This document shows, piece after piece, positions 8,773 through 21,637 of a stretch of DNA of 64,000 nt. Both the position numbers and the translations under genes were made by a program. Under the pieces are notes generated by a model. The model saw only the letters and a list, made by a program, of their open reading frames with translations. It made no database searches and was not told where the DNA came from. The stretch is from Gammaproteobacteria bacterium (lineage in GTDB: Bacteria > Pseudomonadota > Gammaproteobacteria > Steroidobacterales > Woeseiaceae). Within the stretch, counting starts at the first letter, position 1, and every line of letters begins with the position of its first letter. The stretch lies in assembly GCA_003331585.1 (NCBI GenBank), contig QOPG01000006.1, positions 1 to 64,000 on the forward strand, read 5' to 3'.

Positions 8773-9028
8773 AAAATATTTTAGAAGGAATAATAATCCT
8801 TCCAAAAAACAGATATAAAATATCTGTAAAAAAATCGAAGACCGTAGGTGATGGAGTTTTCATCTTAATTTCCTACGCAGATGGTGTTATCTAAAGAGTG
8901 AATATAGGTAGTCACTATCACGATAAATGTGAAGTAACGGTTCTAATGAAGCTTTATTTTGCATTGAAAAATAGGGGGATAGAGTTTGTTTCTATCCAGA
9001 TTGTGACTAAAAAAGCCAGGGGATATTA
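8773..9028 (+). promoter_or_regulatory. L10-type leader of rplJL
   Basis: A 256-base gap without an ORF but rich in hairpins. These are GAAGGA/TCCTTC (8784-8802), CAGATAT/ATATCTG (8810-8826), GTAGG...CCTAC with inner GATG/CATC (8844-8876), closed further out by ACC (8841-8843) and GGT (8883-8885), and GGATAGA/TCTATCC (8977-8997) about 30 bases before the rplJ start. The third element, with GAAGACC before it and CGCAGATGGT after, resembles the kink-turn region to which the L10(L12)4 complex binds in E. coli. Function as autogenous L10 control is inferred from position and shape. Confidence 0.65.
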
Positions 9029-9547
9029 ATGGCACTAAAACTTGAAGACAAAAAATTGCTTGTCAGAGAGGTGAATGCGGTCGCTGGGGAATCCATATCT
9101 GCTGTTGCAGCTGAGTATAGGGGTTTATCTGTTGCCGACATGTCAGAACTTCGTGTTGAAGCTCGAAATTCGGGAGTTTATATACGCGTAGTTAAAAACA
9201 CATTGGCACGTCTTGCTATAAAAGGAACTGAATTTGAATGTCTCGAAGAATCACTGAAGGGGCCTATTATACTTGCTTTCACAAAAGAAGATCCTGGTGC
9301 TGCTGCTAGAGTAGTTAAAAAGTTCTCAAAAGATCATGAGGAATTGAAAGCTGTTTCATTGGTTCTTGATGGAGAATTACTGCCCGCTTCAGATTTAACG
9401 AAGTTGGCAGAATTACCTACTCAAGATGAGGCAAGAGCAATGCTTGTTGCGCTTCTAGCTTCTCCTCTAACGCAGTTAGTACGAACTCTTAATGAACCAT
9501 CAGCAATGTTAGCAAGGACAATGTCTGCGCGAAGCAACAATGGCTAA
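9029..9547 (+). CDS. rplJ: 50S ribosomal protein L10
   Basis: A 172-residue L10, the base of the L12 stalk. The N-terminal globular domain contains YRGLSVADMSELRVEARNSG (about 31-50) and VVKNTLARLA. The C-terminal helix that holds L12 dimers follows LVRTLNEPSAMLARTM. E. coli L10 is 165 residues. Preceded by the L10-type leader and followed by rplL after 69 bases. Confidence 0.99.
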   Translation: MALKLEDKKLLVREVNAVAGESISAVAAEYRGLSVADMSELRVEARNSGVYIRVVKNTLARLAIKGTEFECLEESLKGPIILAFTKEDPGAAARVVKKFSKDHEELKAVSLVLDGELLPASDLTKLAELPTQDEARAMLVALLASPLTQLVRTLNEPSAMLARTMSARSNNG

Positions 9548-9616
9548 TTAAGATTCCAAGTAGATTTGGTAATAAAAATAGATAAACACATAACATAAAA
9601 GAAGAGGTAACAAGAC

Positions 9617-9991
9617 ATGGCTATGTCAAATGAAGATTTATTAAAAGAGTTAAGTTCAAAATCCATAATGGAAGTAGTTGAATTAGTAAAAATGCTTGAA
9701 GAGGAATGGGGTGTATCTGCCGCCGCACCAGTTGCTGCAGTCGCAGGTGCCGCTGCTGATGGTGAAGCCGATGCTGAAAAAGATGAATTCGATGTTGTAT
9801 TGTCTGGATTCGGTGACAACAAAGTGGCCGTTATTAAAGCAGTCAGAGCTATTACCGGACTGGGGCTAAAAGAAGCTAAAGATTCTGTTGAAGGTGCACC
9901 ATCTACAATTAAGGAAGGTGCATCAAAAGCTGAAGCTGAAGAAGCTAAAAAGCAGCTCGAAGAAGCAGGAGCTTCTGTAGAACTTAAATAA
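9617..9991 (+). CDS. rplL: 50S ribosomal protein L7/L12
   Basis: A 124-residue L12. The N-terminal dimerisation helix ([21 protein letters not shown]) is followed by a hinge of alanine, glycine and acidic residues (about 36-57), then the factor-binding C-terminal domain with [20 protein letters not shown]. It recruits EF-Tu, EF-G and IF2 to the ribosome. Start is ATGGCTATG; either methionine is possible. AAAGAAGAGG just upstream is a good ribosome-binding site. Confidence 0.99.
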   Translation: MAMSNEDLLKELSSKSIMEVVELVKMLEEEWGVSAAAPVAAVAGAAADGEADAEKDEFDVVLSGFGDNKVAVIKAVRAITGLGLKEAKDSVEGAPSTIKEGASKAEAEEAKKQLEEAGASVELK

Positions 9992-10052
9992 CAAAATAAC
10001 TTTACGCAATTACAAATACAGTTCTGTGTGTATAAATTTTGTTGATGTTAAG

Positions 10053-10082
10053 CCGACTAGCATATCTAGATATGTTAGTCGG
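10053..10082 (+). terminator. Long hairpin between rplL and rpoB (attenuator or RNase III-type processing site)
   Basis: CCGACTAGCATAT and its near-perfect complement ending TTAGTCGG form a 30-base inverted repeat with CATATCTAGATATG as a perfect palindromic centre and a single G-T wobble. It is followed by TATTT, not a full U-run. In E. coli an attenuator and an RNase III site lie in this same gap and set the ratio of ribosomal protein to RNA polymerase subunits. Partial termination or processing here is inferred. Confidence 0.65.
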
Positions 10083-10123
10083 TATTTAGAAATATAACTG
10101 AAATCTTATAAGGTAAAAAAAGA

Positions 10124-13100
10124 ATGGCTTATTCATTTACTGAGAAAAAAAGAATACGAAAAGACTTTGGAAAACAACCTACAACATTAGATATTCCTTA
10201 TCTCTTGTCTATTCAAATAGATTCATATAATAAGTTTCTGCAAAACGGAATACCTGATGATGATCGAGAAGATACTGGATTAAATTCTGCGTTTAAAACT
10301 GTTTTTCCGATTGTAAGCTATTCTGGAAATGCATCACTTGAATATGTTAGTTATAGGTTGGGTAAGCCTGTTTTTGATGTACAAGAGTGTAAATTAAGAG
10401 GTCAAACTTATGCAGCTCCCATGAGAGTAAAGGTTCGACTTGTCATATATGACAAAGAAGTAAGCGCAAAAGATAAACCAATAAAAGAAGTAAGAGAGCA
10501 GGAAGTTTATTTGGGTGAGATGCCACTCATGACTGATCATGGAACCTTTGTCATCAATGGTACTGAGCGAGTAATAGTCTCACAACTTCACAGATCACCT
10601 GGCGTTTTCTTTGATCATGATAAAGGAAAATCTCATTCATCAGGAAAATTACTTTTTTCAGCTCGAGTAATACCTTACCGGGGCTCTTGGCTAGATTTTG
10701 AATTTGATGCTAAAGATTCGCTATTCGCGAGAATAGATAGAAGAAGAAAATTACCAGTCACAATAATCATGAGAGCTTTGGGGCTATCCAGTCAAGAAAT
10801 GCTAAATTTATTCTTCGAAACAAATGAGTTTAATTTATCGAAAAAATCAATAAAAATGAAACTTATACCAGAGAGATTGAGGGGAGAAACTGCATCTTTT
10901 GATATCAAACTTGGAAAGAAGATGATCGCTGAGAGAGGCAAGCGAATCACAGCAAGACATGTAAATGAGATGAAAAAATCATCAACAGACTCATTGATCG
11001 TGCCAATCGAATATTTAGATAGCAAAATATTATCACACGATATAATTGATGAAGAAACAGGTGAAATATTAGCTGCAGCTAATGAAATTTTAACTGCTGA
11101 ACTCATCGAACAGCTCATTGAAAATAAGATCGATAAAATCAATGTCCTATATGTAAATGACTTGGACAGAGGGGCATACATATCAAATACTTTGAGAATA
11201 GATCCTTCGTCAGACAGAATGGAAGCGCTCGTTGAAATATATAGGATGATGCGTCCAGGAGAACCCCCTACAAAGGAGGCGGCAGAAAATTTATTTCAAA
11301 ATCTATTCTTTAATAATGATCGTTATGATTTATCTGATGTTGGAAGGATGAAGTTTGACTCTAGAATTCAGCATGCAAAAATAAAATATAATGAATTACA
11401 TCCATCTAATAAAGATGAGGAAAAAAACCTAAGAATATTAAATCGTGATGACATTCTAACTGTGATCATGCAGTTAATTTCCATAAGAAATGGAGAGGAT
11501 ACGGTTGATGATATAGATCACCTTGGGAATAGAAGAATTAGAAGTGTTGGCGAGATGACAGAAAATGCATTTCGAGTTGGTCTTGTAAGAGTTGAAAGAG
11601 CAGTTAAAGAAAGATTAGCTCAAGCTGAAGCAGATAATTTGCAACCACAAGATATGATAAATGCAAAACCGGTTGCGGCTGCGGTAAAAGAATTTTTTGG
11701 CTCAAGCCAATTATCCCAATTTATGGATCAAAATAATCCTCTCTCTGAAGTAACACATAAAAGAAGAATCTCTGCTCTTGGCCCTGGAGGTTTAACCAGA
11801 GAAAGAGCAGGATTTGAGGTAAGAGATGTCCACCCTACTCATTATGGCAGGGTATGTCCTATTGAAACCCCAGAAGGACCCAATATTGGACTTATAAATT
11901 CTCTCTCTGTTTATGCTAGAACGAATCATTATGGATTCTTAGAGACGCCTTACAGAAAAGTTATTAATGGAAAAGTGACAGATACAATTGACTATCTTTC
12001 AGCTATAGAAGAGAGCGGTTACATTATCGCTCAAGCGAACTCAGAGCTCGATAAAAAAGGCAAATTTGTTGAAGACTTAATTTCTGTCCGTTATAAGAAT
12101 GAATTTACACTAGCCAGTCCCGACGACATTAATTATATGGACGTCTCGCCGAGACAAATTGTTTCAGTAGCCGCATCTTTAATACCATTTCTTGAGCATG
12201 ATGATGCAAATAGAGCTCTCATGGGCTCAAATATGCAGAGACAGTCTGTGCCAACATTAAGAGCTGAGGCGCCATTAGTTGGAACTGGAATGGAAAGAAC
12301 GGTAGCAAAAGATTCTGGAGTGACAATTATTGCAAAAAGAGGTGGAAAAGTAGATTCAGTGGATGCCTCAAGAATAGTTGTTCGGGTTGATGATGGAGAG
12401 ACTGATGCATCTGCATCAGGAGTAGATATCTATAACTTAATTAAATACACAAGGTCTAATCAAAACACTTGCATTAACCAAAAACCACTAGTTAAGCCGA
12501 ATGACATTATCCAAAAAGGAGATGTACTGGCTGATGGCCCATCGACAAATCTCGGAGAATTGGCATTAGGGCAAAATCTTATGGTTGCTTTCATGCCATG
12601 GAATGGATACAACTTCGAGGATTCAATACTTATTTCTGAGCGAGTTGTAGAGGAAGATCGATTTACTTCAATTCATATTGAAGAAATGACATGCATAGCC
12701 AGAGATACAAAACTTGGACCTGAGGAAATTTCAGCAGATATACCAAATGTTGGAGATTCAGCATTAAGCAAGTTAGATGAGTCCGGGATTGCTTATATTG
12801 GAGCGGAAGTTAATTCGGGGGATATTCTCGTAGGAAAAATTACACCAAAAGGTGAGACACAATTAACTCCCGAGGAAAAATTATTACGAGCAATATTCGG
12901 TGAAAAAGCATCAGATGTAAAAGATACTTCACAGAAAGTACCATCCGGAATGGATGGAACCGTAATAGATGTTAGGGTCTTCACAAGAGATGGCATAGAA
13001 AAAGATGAACGTGCATTATCCATCGAGAAATCTGAACTCGAAAAAGTTAAAAAAGATTTGGATGATACAAAACGAATCATGGAAGATGATCTTTATCAAA

Positions 13101-14242
13101 GAATAGAAAAAAATCTTACTGGAAAAGTTGCTCAAGGTGGACCGAATGGACTTAAAAAGAACAGTAAAATTACTATTGCATATCTCGAGGAACTTCCAAG
13201 AGATAAATACTTCGAAATCAGACTCAAAAATGATAATGCAAATCTTCAGCATGAAAAATACGCAGAAAGATTGCAGTCACTTAATGAGGAATTCGAGCAG
13301 CTATTTAAGGAAAAGAAAGACAAAATTACTGCTGGAGATGATCTAGCACCAGGCGTAATAAAAATGGTAAAAGTCTATATGGCCGTCAAAAGACGAATTC
13401 AGCCTGGAGATAAGATGGCTGGTCGGCACGGTAACAAAGGTGTTATCTCTACGATTGTTCCTGTGGAAGATATGCCCTATATGGAAGATGGAACTCCAGT
13501 CGATATAGTTCTAAATCCTCTGGGTGTCCCTTCTAGAATGAATGTTGGTCAAGTTCTTGAAACTCATCTGGGCATGGCTGCAAAAGGAATTGGTAATAAA
13601 ATAAATAAAATGATCAAGGAACAGCAGTCGGTCCAAAAAATCCGCTCATACTTAGAGAAAATTTATAATACAACCGGAGGCAGAAAAGAAGATATTAAAT
13701 CATTTACAGATAACGAGGTAATTGAGTTAGCAGAAAACTTAATAGATGGTATGCCAACGGCTACCCCTGTTTTTGATGGTGCTGCTGAGGAGGAAATCAA
13801 AAACCTTCTCAAGATGGCTGATCTTTCTGAGACAGGTCAATTTGAATTAAGAAACGGACGTACTGGTGAGCTTTTTGATCGCCCGATAACAGTGGGGTAT
13901 ATGTATATGTTGAAGCTTAATCATTTAGTGGATGATAAGATGCATGCTCGTTCCACAGGTCCATACAGCTTAGTTACCCAACAACCGCTTGGAGGAAAAG
14001 CTCAATTTGGAGGCCAACGATTTGGTGAGATGGAGGTTTGGGCTCTTGAGGCATATGGTGCTGCTTATACCCTTCAGGAGATGCTAACTGTCAAATCAGA
14101 TGATGTGCAAGGAAGAACTAAAATGTACAAAAATATTGTTGATGGTGAGCATGAAATGGATGCTGGAATGCCCGAATCATTCAATGTGCTTGTAAAAGAG
14201 ATTCGATCACTTGGAATTAATATAGAATTGGAAACTGACTAA
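10124..14242 (+). CDS. rpoB: RNA polymerase beta subunit
   Basis: A 1372-residue beta subunit (E. coli 1342). The rifampicin-pocket segment is intact, with [16 protein letters not shown] and [13 protein letters not shown] at 11701-11790, so no classic resistance substitution is present. Downstream hallmarks include [51 protein letters not shown] and [25 protein letters not shown]. Together with beta' it forms the catalytic cleft. Its stop codon shares a base with the rpoC start (TAATG), implying coupled translation of the two large subunits. Confidence 0.99.
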   Translation: MAYSFTEKKRIRKDFGKQPTTLDIPYLLSIQIDSYNKFLQNGIPDDDREDTGLNSAFKTVFPIVSYSGNASLEYVSYRLGKPVFDVQECKLRGQTYAAPMRVKVRLVIYDKEVSAKDKPIKEVREQEVYLGEMPLMTDHGTFVINGTERVIVSQLHRSPGVFFDHDKGKSHSSGKLLFSARVIPYRGSWLDFEFDAKDSLFARIDRRRKLPVTIIMRALGLSSQEMLNLFFETNEFNLSKKSIKMKLIPERLRGETASFDIKLGKKMIAERGKRITARHVNEMKKSSTDSLIVPIEYLDSKILSHDIIDEETGEILAAANEILTAELIEQLIENKIDKINVLYVNDLDRGAYISNTLRIDPSSDRMEALVEIYRMMRPGEPPTKEAAENLFQNLFFNNDRYDLSDVGRMKFDSRIQHAKIKYNELHPSNKDEEKNLRILNRDDILTVIMQLISIRNGEDTVDDIDHLGNRRIRSVGEMTENAFRVGLVRVERAVKERLAQAEADNLQPQDMINAKPVAAAVKEFFGSSQLSQFMDQNNPLSEVTHKRRISALGPGGLTRERAGFEVRDVHPTHYGRVCPIETPEGPNIGLINSLSVYARTNHYGFLETPYRKVINGKVTDTIDYLSAIEESGYIIAQANSELDKKGKFVEDLISVRYKNEFTLASPDDINYMDVSPRQIVSVAASLIPFLEHDDANRALMGSNMQRQSVPTLRAEAPLVGTGMERTVAKDSGVTIIAKRGGKVDSVDASRIVVRVDDGETDASASGVDIYNLIKYTRSNQNTCINQKPLVKPNDIIQKGDVLADGPSTNLGELALGQNLMVAFMPWNGYNFEDSILISERVVEEDRFTSIHIEEMTCIARDTKLGPEEISADIPNVGDSALSKLDESGIAYIGAEVNSGDILVGKITPKGETQLTPEEKLLRAIFGEKASDVKDTSQKVPSGMDGTVIDVRVFTRDGIEKDERALSIEKSELEKVKKDLDDTKRIMEDDLYQRIEKNLTGKVAQGGPNGLKKNSKITIAYLEELPRDKYFEIRLKNDNANLQHEKYAERLQSLNEEFEQLFKEKKDKITAGDDLAPGVIKMVKVYMAVKRRIQPGDKMAGRHGNKGVISTIVPVEDMPYMEDGTPVDIVLNPLGVPSRMNVGQVLETHLGMAAKGIGNKINKMIKEQQSVQKIRSYLEKIYNTTGGRKEDIKSFTDNEVIELAENLIDGMPTATPVFDGAAEEEIKNLLKMADLSETGQFELRNGRTGELFDRPITVGYMYMLKLNHLVDDKMHARSTGPYSLVTQQPLGGKAQFGGQRFGEMEVWALEAYGAAYTLQEMLTVKSDDVQGRTKMYKNIVDGEHEMDAGMPESFNVLVKEIRSLGINIELETD

Positions 14243-17200
14243 TGAAAGATCTACTAAACTTATTTAGACAACAAAATCCTGTTAATGAATTCGATGCAAT
14301 CCGAATTTCATTATCATCTCCAGAAAAAGTTCGATCATGGTCATTTGGTGAGGTAAAAAAACCAGAAACCATAAATTACAGAACATTTAAACCCGAAAGA
14401 GATGGTCTATTTTGTGCAAAAATATTCGGACCTGTAAAGGATTTTGAATGCTTATGTGGAAAATATAAAAGACTAAAACATCGTGGTGTTGTGTGTGAAA
14501 AATGTGGAGTAGAAGTCACTCAAACCAAAGTGCGAAGAGAAAGAATGGGCCACATAAATCTTGCAACTCCTGTTGCCCATATCTGGTTTTTAAAATCCTT
14601 GCCATCCAGAATAGGTTTAATGCTCGATATGACTCTGAGAGAGATTGAGAGAGTTTTGTATTTTGAAGCATTTGTTGTAGTTGAGCCGGGTATGACGCCA
14701 CTTGAGAAGGGTCAATTAATGACTGATGAAATGTATCTCGATGCAGTTGAGCAATATGGTGATGAATTTGAGGCAGCAATGGGCGCAGAAGCTGTCAGTG
14801 GCCTTCTTTCGTCTTTTGACTTGCAAACAGAAATGTTGCAAGTTCGTGAGGATATGTCTGCTACAAAATCTGAAACTAAGATTAAAAGACTAACGAAAAG
14901 GTTAAAATTATTAGAATCTTTTGCTGAATCAGGCAATAAACCGGAATGGATGATACTAAATGTTCTACCTGTTTTACCTCCTGATTTAAGACCCTTGGTT
15001 CCATTGGATGGAGGGCGATTTGCAACATCTGATCTGAATGATCTCTACAGACGAGTCATAAATAGAAATAATAGATTAAGTCGACTTTTAGAGTTAAATG
15101 CTCCTGATATTATTTGTAGAAATGAAAAGAGGATGCTTCAGGAATCTGTTGATGCATTGTTAGATAACGGAAGAAGAGGAAGAGCAATAACCGGCACGAA
15201 TAAAAGACCATTAAAATCACTGGCCGATATGATTAAAGGTAAGCAAGGTAGATTTAGACAAAATCTTTTAGGCAAGCGAGTGGATTATTCAGGAAGATCA
15301 GTGATTGTTGTCGGTCCAACATTAAAACTTCATCAGTGTGGATTACCAAAAAAGATGGCTTTGGAGTTATTTAAGCCATTCATATACTCAAAATTACAAT
15401 TAAGAGGTGAAGCTTCCACTATTAAAGCTGCCAAAAGACTTGTTGAGCGTGAAGGTACAGAGGTATGGGATATTTTAGCCGAAGTAATAAGAGAGCATCC
15501 TGTTATGCTTAACAGAGCGCCGACTCTTCACAGGCTGGGAATACAAGCTTTTGAGCCAGTATTGATAGAAGGAAAAGCAATTCAACTCCACCCTCTAGTT
15601 TGCACAGCATTTAATGCAGATTTTGATGGAGATCAAATGGCTGTTCATGTCCCCTTATCAATAGAAGCCCAACTCGAAACCAGAGCATTAATGATGGCTT
15701 CAAATAATATACTTTCACCTGCGAATGGTGAACCGATTATTGTTCCATCACAGGATGTTGTGCTCGGGCTTTATTATATGACCAGATCAAAAATCAATGG
15801 TAAAGGTGAAGGTATGATTTTTACTGACATTGATGAGGCTAGAAGAGCCTATGAAAATCATATTGTGGAATTACAAACAAAAGCTAAAGTCCGAGTTTCA
15901 ATCAGCGAAAAGAATGAAAATGGCGATTATGAATTAAAAAATAAACTAGTTGAAACAACGATTGGAAGAGCTCTTCTCTCTACACTTCTCCCTGAGGGAT
16001 TGAGTTTTGAATTAGTCAATCGTGATATGACAAAGAAAGCGATTTCTGAATTAGTAAACTCATGCTATAGGATACTAGGACTCAAAGAAACAGTAATTTT
16101 TGCTGATAGATTGATGTATACAGGATTTAGATTTGCCACGTCTGCGGGAATCTCAATTGGTGTTGATGATATGGTGATTCCAAGCACTAAGAACGATATA
16201 TTAAGCTCAGCTGAAAATGACGTAAGAGAAATTCAAGATCAATTTTCTTCAGGATTAGTAACAGATGGAGAACGTTACAATAAAGTTGTAGATATATGGA
16301 CCAGGACCAATGAACAAATTGCAAAAGCAATGATGGATAAGTTGGGTTCAGAAAAAGTTCAGGATTCAGCTGGTAATGAGGTAACTCAGGATTCATTCAA
16401 TTCTATATATATGATGGCTGATTCAGGTGCGAGAGGTTCAGCAGCTCAAATTCGTCAATTAGCTGGTATGAGAGGATTGATGGCTAAGCCAGACGGATCT
16501 ATTATTGAGACGCCAATAACTGCTAACTTCAGAGAAGGTTTGGATGTACTTCAGTATTTTATATCAACTCATGGGGCCAGAAAAGGATTAGCCGATACTG
16601 CACTTAAAACTGCAAACTCAGGATATTTGACAAGAAGGCTTGTTGATGTAGCACAAGATCTTGTTATTACTGAAGAGGATTGTGGAACTAAGAATGGCAT
16701 CTCAATGACACCAATCGTTCAAGGTGGAGAGGTCGTTGAGCCACTTCATGAGAGAGTCCTCGGAAGAGTTCTCGCTGAATCGGTAAATATTCCCGGTACA
16801 GATGAGATTGCATTTGATGTTGGAACAATGCTGGATGAAGAGAAAGTAAGAAAAATTGAAGAATTATCAATTGATTACCTACTTGTTAGATCTCCAATTA
16901 CATGCGAAGTTAGATATGGTGTATGTCAGCAATGTTATGGAAGAGATCTGGCTAGAGGCCACACAATCAGTCTCGGTGAAGCAGTTGGTGTGATAGCAGC
17001 GCAATCAATTGGTGAGCCAGGAACTCAATTAACCATGAGAACTTTCCATATTGGTGGTGCTGCAACTAGTTCTGCAGCAACCAACTCAATAGAGATAAAA
17101 AACTCTGGAATATTGAAGCTTGAAATAGATAAAACAGTAAAAAATAAAAAGAAACAAATTGTTGCTGTTACACGTTCAGGTGTGATTAAAGTACTTGATG

Positions 17201-18471
17201 ATCAAGGAAGGGAAAGAGAAAGATATAAGGTCCCATATGGAGCCACCATAATGGTGAAAGACTCTTCTAAGGTAAAACAAGGACAAATCATTGCAACATG
17301 GGACCCATATACGCGTCCTGTAATCACCGAAGTAGCTGGTAGTCTTCATTTTGAAGATTTTGTTGACGGAGTCACAGTTACCGAACAAGTTGATGAGCTC
17401 ACGGGTCTTACAAATATTGTAATAGAGGATCCCAAGAAAAGGGGCAGTGCAAGCAAAGACTTAATTCCTCAAATTAGACTAATGAAGGGAGGAAAGCAGT
17501 TATGTTTTGCAAACACTGATATTCCTGCAGATTATCAATTACCGGCTGGAGCAATAGTAAGCATGAGTCATGGTGACAAGGTATCAGTTGGTGATGTTAT
17601 CGCAAGAATCCCTCAAGCTGCCTCAAAATCAAGAGATATTACTGGTGGTCTGCCAAGAGTGGCCGATTTATTTGAAGCAAGAAAGCCAAAAGATCCAGCA
17701 ATTATGGCTGAATCAACTGGAACAGTAAGCTTCGGAAAAGAAACAAAAAGTAAAAGACGTCTCGTTATAACCAATGAGGAGGGAGAGAGTCACGAAGAGT
17801 TGATTCATAACTATAGAACATTGAATGTGTTTGAAGGGGAGCAAGTCACCAGGGGTGAAGTAATTGCAGATGGTGAACCCGTACCTCATGATATATTGAG
17901 ACTTCAGGGTGTTGAGCCACTCGCAAGTTATCTGATCAGAGAGATTCAGGATGTTTATCGACTTCAGGGTGTTAAAATTAATGATAAGCACATTGAGGTT
18001 ATAATTCGTCAAATGTTGCGAAAAGTTTTAGTTGAAGATCCAGGCGATAGTAATTATCTTCGAGGTGAACAAATCGAAAAATCGAGAGTTTATGATATAA
18101 ATGAAGGGCTATCAAAGAAAGAGAAAAAAGAAATGGAGATTAGTCCAGTTCTTTTAGGGATAACAAAAGCATCACTTGCGACAGAATCATTTATATCAGC
18201 AGCATCTTTCCAGGAGACAACTAGAGTTCTTACCGAAGCCGCAGTGAAAGGGACAAAAGATAGTCTCCGAGGACTTAAAGAAAATGTTGTAGTTGGGCGA
18301 TTGATCCCGGCTGGAACTGGATTTGCTCATCATGCTGAGAGAAGGATGACACAGGAGCAAGATTTAGCAGAGCAACTTCAGGATCTTGAAGATTCAATCA
18401 CTGCAGAGAGTGAGGCAGTGATTGAAAAAAATCAAGATGAAAAATCCGAAGAAATCAGTGAAAATCAATAA
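14242..18471 (+). CDS. rpoC: RNA polymerase beta' subunit
   Basis: A 1409-residue beta' subunit (E. coli 1407). The N-terminal zinc ligands C70, C72, C85 and C88 are present ([19 protein letters not shown]). [12 protein letters not shown], the catalytic magnesium triad, lies at about 15616-15651, and the second zinc site [15 protein letters not shown] is at about 16903. The C-terminus ends in an acidic, glutamate-rich tail of about 35 residues. Starts on the last base of rpoB. A T-run (18478-18485) just after the stop has no hairpin before it, so I do not call a terminator there. Confidence 0.99.
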   Translation: MKDLLNLFRQQNPVNEFDAIRISLSSPEKVRSWSFGEVKKPETINYRTFKPERDGLFCAKIFGPVKDFECLCGKYKRLKHRGVVCEKCGVEVTQTKVRRERMGHINLATPVAHIWFLKSLPSRIGLMLDMTLREIERVLYFEAFVVVEPGMTPLEKGQLMTDEMYLDAVEQYGDEFEAAMGAEAVSGLLSSFDLQTEMLQVREDMSATKSETKIKRLTKRLKLLESFAESGNKPEWMILNVLPVLPPDLRPLVPLDGGRFATSDLNDLYRRVINRNNRLSRLLELNAPDIICRNEKRMLQESVDALLDNGRRGRAITGTNKRPLKSLADMIKGKQGRFRQNLLGKRVDYSGRSVIVVGPTLKLHQCGLPKKMALELFKPFIYSKLQLRGEASTIKAAKRLVEREGTEVWDILAEVIREHPVMLNRAPTLHRLGIQAFEPVLIEGKAIQLHPLVCTAFNADFDGDQMAVHVPLSIEAQLETRALMMASNNILSPANGEPIIVPSQDVVLGLYYMTRSKINGKGEGMIFTDIDEARRAYENHIVELQTKAKVRVSISEKNENGDYELKNKLVETTIGRALLSTLLPEGLSFELVNRDMTKKAISELVNSCYRILGLKETVIFADRLMYTGFRFATSAGISIGVDDMVIPSTKNDILSSAENDVREIQDQFSSGLVTDGERYNKVVDIWTRTNEQIAKAMMDKLGSEKVQDSAGNEVTQDSFNSIYMMADSGARGSAAQIRQLAGMRGLMAKPDGSIIETPITANFREGLDVLQYFISTHGARKGLADTALKTANSGYLTRRLVDVAQDLVITEEDCGTKNGISMTPIVQGGEVVEPLHERVLGRVLAESVNIPGTDEIAFDVGTMLDEEKVRKIEELSIDYLLVRSPITCEVRYGVCQQCYGRDLARGHTISLGEAVGVIAAQSIGEPGTQLTMRTFHIGGAATSSAATNSIEIKNSGILKLEIDKTVKNKKKQIVAVTRSGVIKVLDDQGRERERYKVPYGATIMVKDSSKVKQGQIIATWDPYTRPVITEVAGSLHFEDFVDGVTVTEQVDELTGLTNIVIEDPKKRGSASKDLIPQIRLMKGGKQLCFANTDIPADYQLPAGAIVSMSHGDKVSVGDVIARIPQAASKSRDITGGLPRVADLFEARKPKDPAIMAESTGTVSFGKETKSKRRLVITNEEGESHEELIHNYRTLNVFEGEQVTRGEVIADGEPVPHDILRLQGVEPLASYLIREIQDVYRLQGVKINDKHIEVIIRQMLRKVLVEDPGDSNYLRGEQIEKSRVYDINEGLSKKEKKEMEISPVLLGITKASLATESFISAASFQETTRVLTEAAVKGTKDSLRGLKENVVVGRLIPAGTGFAHHAERRMTQEQDLAEQLQDLEDSITAESEAVIEKNQDEKSEEISENQ

Positions 18472-18530
18472 GAAATATTTTTTTTGGAAGTGAATAAGTA
18501 ATTAAATTGGACTAAATTTTTAATATGAAC

Positions 18531-18560
18531 TTGACAGCTGGTGAGTCAGATCAATACAAT
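18531..18560 (+). promoter_or_regulatory. Probable str operon promoter with flanking inverted repeat
   Basis: TTGACA (18531-18536), an 18-base spacer and TACAAT (18555-18560) lie 41 bases before rpsL. GGTGAG (18540-18545) and CTCACC (18562-18567) form an inverted repeat spanning the -10 box. It might be an operator or a stem in the 5' end of the message; no known regulator site is recognised. Confidence 0.6.
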
Positions 18561-18600
18561 GCTCACCTTCTGTGAAAAGGTTGAAAAATAAGAGAAATAT

Positions 18601-18972
18601 ATGGCGACTGTAAATCAACTCGTAAAGGGTGCTAGAAAAGTAAAATCATACAAAAGTAATGTACCAGCACTTCAGAGTAGCCCGCAAAAACGTGGGGTAT
18701 GCACACGTGTTTATACCACAACCCCCAAAAAACCAAATTCAGCCATGAGAAAAGTGGCTCGTGTTCGTCTAACAAATGGATTTGAAGTGACGAGTTATAT
18801 CGGTGGAGAAGGTCACAACCTTCAAGAGCACTCTGTAGTTTTAATTCGAGGTGGAAGAGTCAAAGATTTACCTGGAGTAAGATATCATACAGTCAGAGGT
18901 ACACTTGATTGTTCGGGTGTGAATGATAGAAAACAAGGCAGATCTAAATACGGAACAAAACGACCTAAATAA
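18601..18972 (+). CDS. rpsL: 30S ribosomal protein S12
   Basis: A 123-residue S12, the decoding-centre protein. [17 protein letters not shown] (41-57) keeps Lys43, and [17 protein letters not shown] keeps Lys88 and Asp89. Both lysines are sites of streptomycin resistance and are wild type here. Asp89 is the position methylthiolated by RimO in E. coli. First gene of the str operon; only 24 bases separate it from rpsG. Confidence 0.99.
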   Translation: MATVNQLVKGARKVKSYKSNVPALQSSPQKRGVCTRVYTTTPKKPNSAMRKVARVRLTNGFEVTSYIGGEGHNLQEHSVVLIRGGRVKDLPGVRYHTVRGTLDCSGVNDRKQGRSKYGTKRPK

Positions 18973-19476
<504 letters not shown>

Positions 19477-19502
19477 AAGATATCCGATCTTCTATTTATT
19501 AA

Positions 19503-21596
19503 GTGTCAAGAATAACACCGATAGATCATTACCGAAATATAGGTATCATGGCTCATATTGATGCCGGTAAAACAACCACTACAGAGCGAATTCTTTTTTA
19601 TACGGGCGTTTCTCATAAAATTGGGGAAGTTCATGATGGCGCAGCTATCATGGATTGGATGGAGCAAGAACAAGAGAGAGGTATAACAATTACCTCAGCT
19701 GCAACCACTTGTTTTTGGATGGGAATGAATCAACAATATGATCAGCATCGAGTCAATATAATTGATACACCTGGACACGTAGATTTCACAATTGAAGTCG
19801 AGAGAAGTCTTCGTGTTCTTGATGGAGCTGTAACAGTTTTATGTGCAGTAGGTGGTGTTGAACCTCAAACGGAAACGGTTTGGCGGCAGGGTAATAAATA
19901 CCATGTCCCAAGGATGATCTTTATTAATAAAATGGATAGGCCTGGTGCTGATTATTTTAGAGTTATAAAGCAAATAAAAGAAAGGCTTGGTGCGAATCCA
20001 ATTCCAGTTCAAATCCCTATAATGAAAGATGATGATTTTTTAGGTGTAATTGATCTAATCAAAATGAAATCTATCTTCTGGGATGAAGGTGGAAAAGGTT
20101 CAATTTATAGATATGAATCTATTCCAGATGAATTTAAAGAACTGGCTAATTACTGGAGAGAAATTCTAATAGAAACCGCAGCAGAATCTGATGAAGAGTT
20201 ATTGGAAAATTATCTCGAAGAAGGGTCATTAAGTGAAGAAAATATAATTTCTGGATTGAGAGCACTTTCAATAAGTAATGAGATTGTGGTTACGATGTGC
20301 GGATCAGCGTTCAAAAATAAAGGTGTACAAGCATTATTAGATGGAATTATTGATTTTATGCCTTCACCAGTGGATGTGCCTCCGATATCGGGGGTTTTAG
20401 AAAATGGTGAAAATGATATTCGAAATCCCTCAGATGAGGAGTCATTCTCTGCTCTTGCTTTTAAAGTAGCCACAGACCCATTTGTTGGAAATCTTACATT
20501 CTTTCGAGTTTATTCAGGAATAATCAGATCTGGAGATACTATCTTCAACCCTATCAAAGGAAAGCGCGAGAGAATAGGGAGATTATTGCAGATGCATTCA
20601 AATGACCGAAAAGAAATACAAGAAGTACTCGCAGGTGATATTGCTGCAGCGGTTGGACTGAAGGATGTAACCACTGGAGATTCACTTTGTGATCAAAAAA
20701 ATGCTATTACTTTAGAGAGAATGGAATTTCCTGAGCCAGTTATATCAGTTGCAATTGAGCCAAAAACAAAGCCAGATCAAGAAAAAATGGGTATAGCACT
20801 TCAGAAACTTGCTAAAGAAGATCCTTCTTTTAAAGTACATACTGATTTTGAGTCAGGCCAAACAATAATCTCTGGGATGGGAGAGCTACATCTGGATATA
20901 ATTGTAGACAGAATGTTCCGTGAATTTAGCGTAGATGCTAATGTTGGAAAGCCGCAAGTGGCATATAGAGAAACAATTACCAGAAAAGTCGAACAAGAGG
21001 GAAAATTTGTAAGGCAATCTGGTGGAAAAGGTCAATATGGGCACGTTTATTTAAATATAGAGCCAAGAGATTCAGGAGCAGGATATGAATTTGTTGATGC
21101 AATTGTTGGCGGAGCTGTTCCAAAGGAATATATCTCTTCGGTTGATAAAGGTATTCAAGAGCAACTTCAAAATGGGGTTGTTGCTGGTTTTCCGGTTGTG
21201 GATGTTAAGGTAACATTATTCGATGGCTCCTATCATGATGTCGATTCTAGTGAGATGGCATTTAAAATTGCCGCTTCCATCGCATTTAGAGATGGGACTC
21301 AAAAAGCTAATCCTATATTATTAGAACCTATAATGAGTGTAGAGGTTGTCACTCCAGAAGATTATATGGGCGATGTGATGGGTGACATTAATAGGAGAAG
21401 AGGTTTACCGCAAGGGATGGAGGAGTCTCCTGCAGGAAAAATAATCAAAGCTCATGTGCCTCTAGCAGAAATGTTCGGTTACGCAACTGATTTAAGATCA
21501 ATGACACAAGGAAGAGCTATATATTCTATGGAATTTTTCAAATATAATAGCGTCCCTAAAAATGTATTGGATGTTATAACCAACAAGATGATGTGA
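19503..21596 (+). CDS. fusA: Elongation factor G
   Basis: A 697-residue translocase GTPase (E. coli 704). AHIDAGKT (17-24) is the P-loop, then [12 protein letters not shown] and [21 protein letters not shown]. Domain IV contains [11 protein letters not shown], and the C-terminal domain V ends with [15 protein letters not shown]. Translation starts at GTG (19503), giving [15 protein letters not shown], in register with the family. It is the last canonical str gene. Where tufA usually follows, rpsJ begins after only 41 bases. Confidence 0.99.
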   Translation: MSRITPIDHYRNIGIMAHIDAGKTTTTERILFYTGVSHKIGEVHDGAAIMDWMEQEQERGITITSAATTCFWMGMNQQYDQHRVNIIDTPGHVDFTIEVERSLRVLDGAVTVLCAVGGVEPQTETVWRQGNKYHVPRMIFINKMDRPGADYFRVIKQIKERLGANPIPVQIPIMKDDDFLGVIDLIKMKSIFWDEGGKGSIYRYESIPDEFKELANYWREILIETAAESDEELLENYLEEGSLSEENIISGLRALSISNEIVVTMCGSAFKNKGVQALLDGIIDFMPSPVDVPPISGVLENGENDIRNPSDEESFSALAFKVATDPFVGNLTFFRVYSGIIRSGDTIFNPIKGKRERIGRLLQMHSNDRKEIQEVLAGDIAAAVGLKDVTTGDSLCDQKNAITLERMEFPEPVISVAIEPKTKPDQEKMGIALQKLAKEDPSFKVHTDFESGQTIISGMGELHLDIIVDRMFREFSVDANVGKPQVAYRETITRKVEQEGKFVRQSGGKGQYGHVYLNIEPRDSGAGYEFVDAIVGGAVPKEYISSVDKGIQEQLQNGVVAGFPVVDVKVTLFDGSYHDVDSSEMAFKIAASIAFRDGTQKANPILLEPIMSVEVVTPEDYMGDVMGDINRRRGLPQGMEESPAGKIIKAHVPLAEMFGYATDLRSMTQGRAIYSMEFFKYNSVPKNVLDVITNKMM

Positions 21597-21637
21597 TAAA
21601 ATAATTTTAGATTGAAATTTAATAAAGGAAGAATAAA

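Noticed and set aside
12793-13252. Minus-strand ORFs of 78-95 codons inside rpoB
   Set aside because: Serine/phenylalanine-rich shadow frames opposite a strongly conserved gene; no start signal or known domain.
18478-18485. T-run after rpoC as a terminator
   Set aside because: No stem precedes it, so it lacks the structure of an intrinsic terminator.
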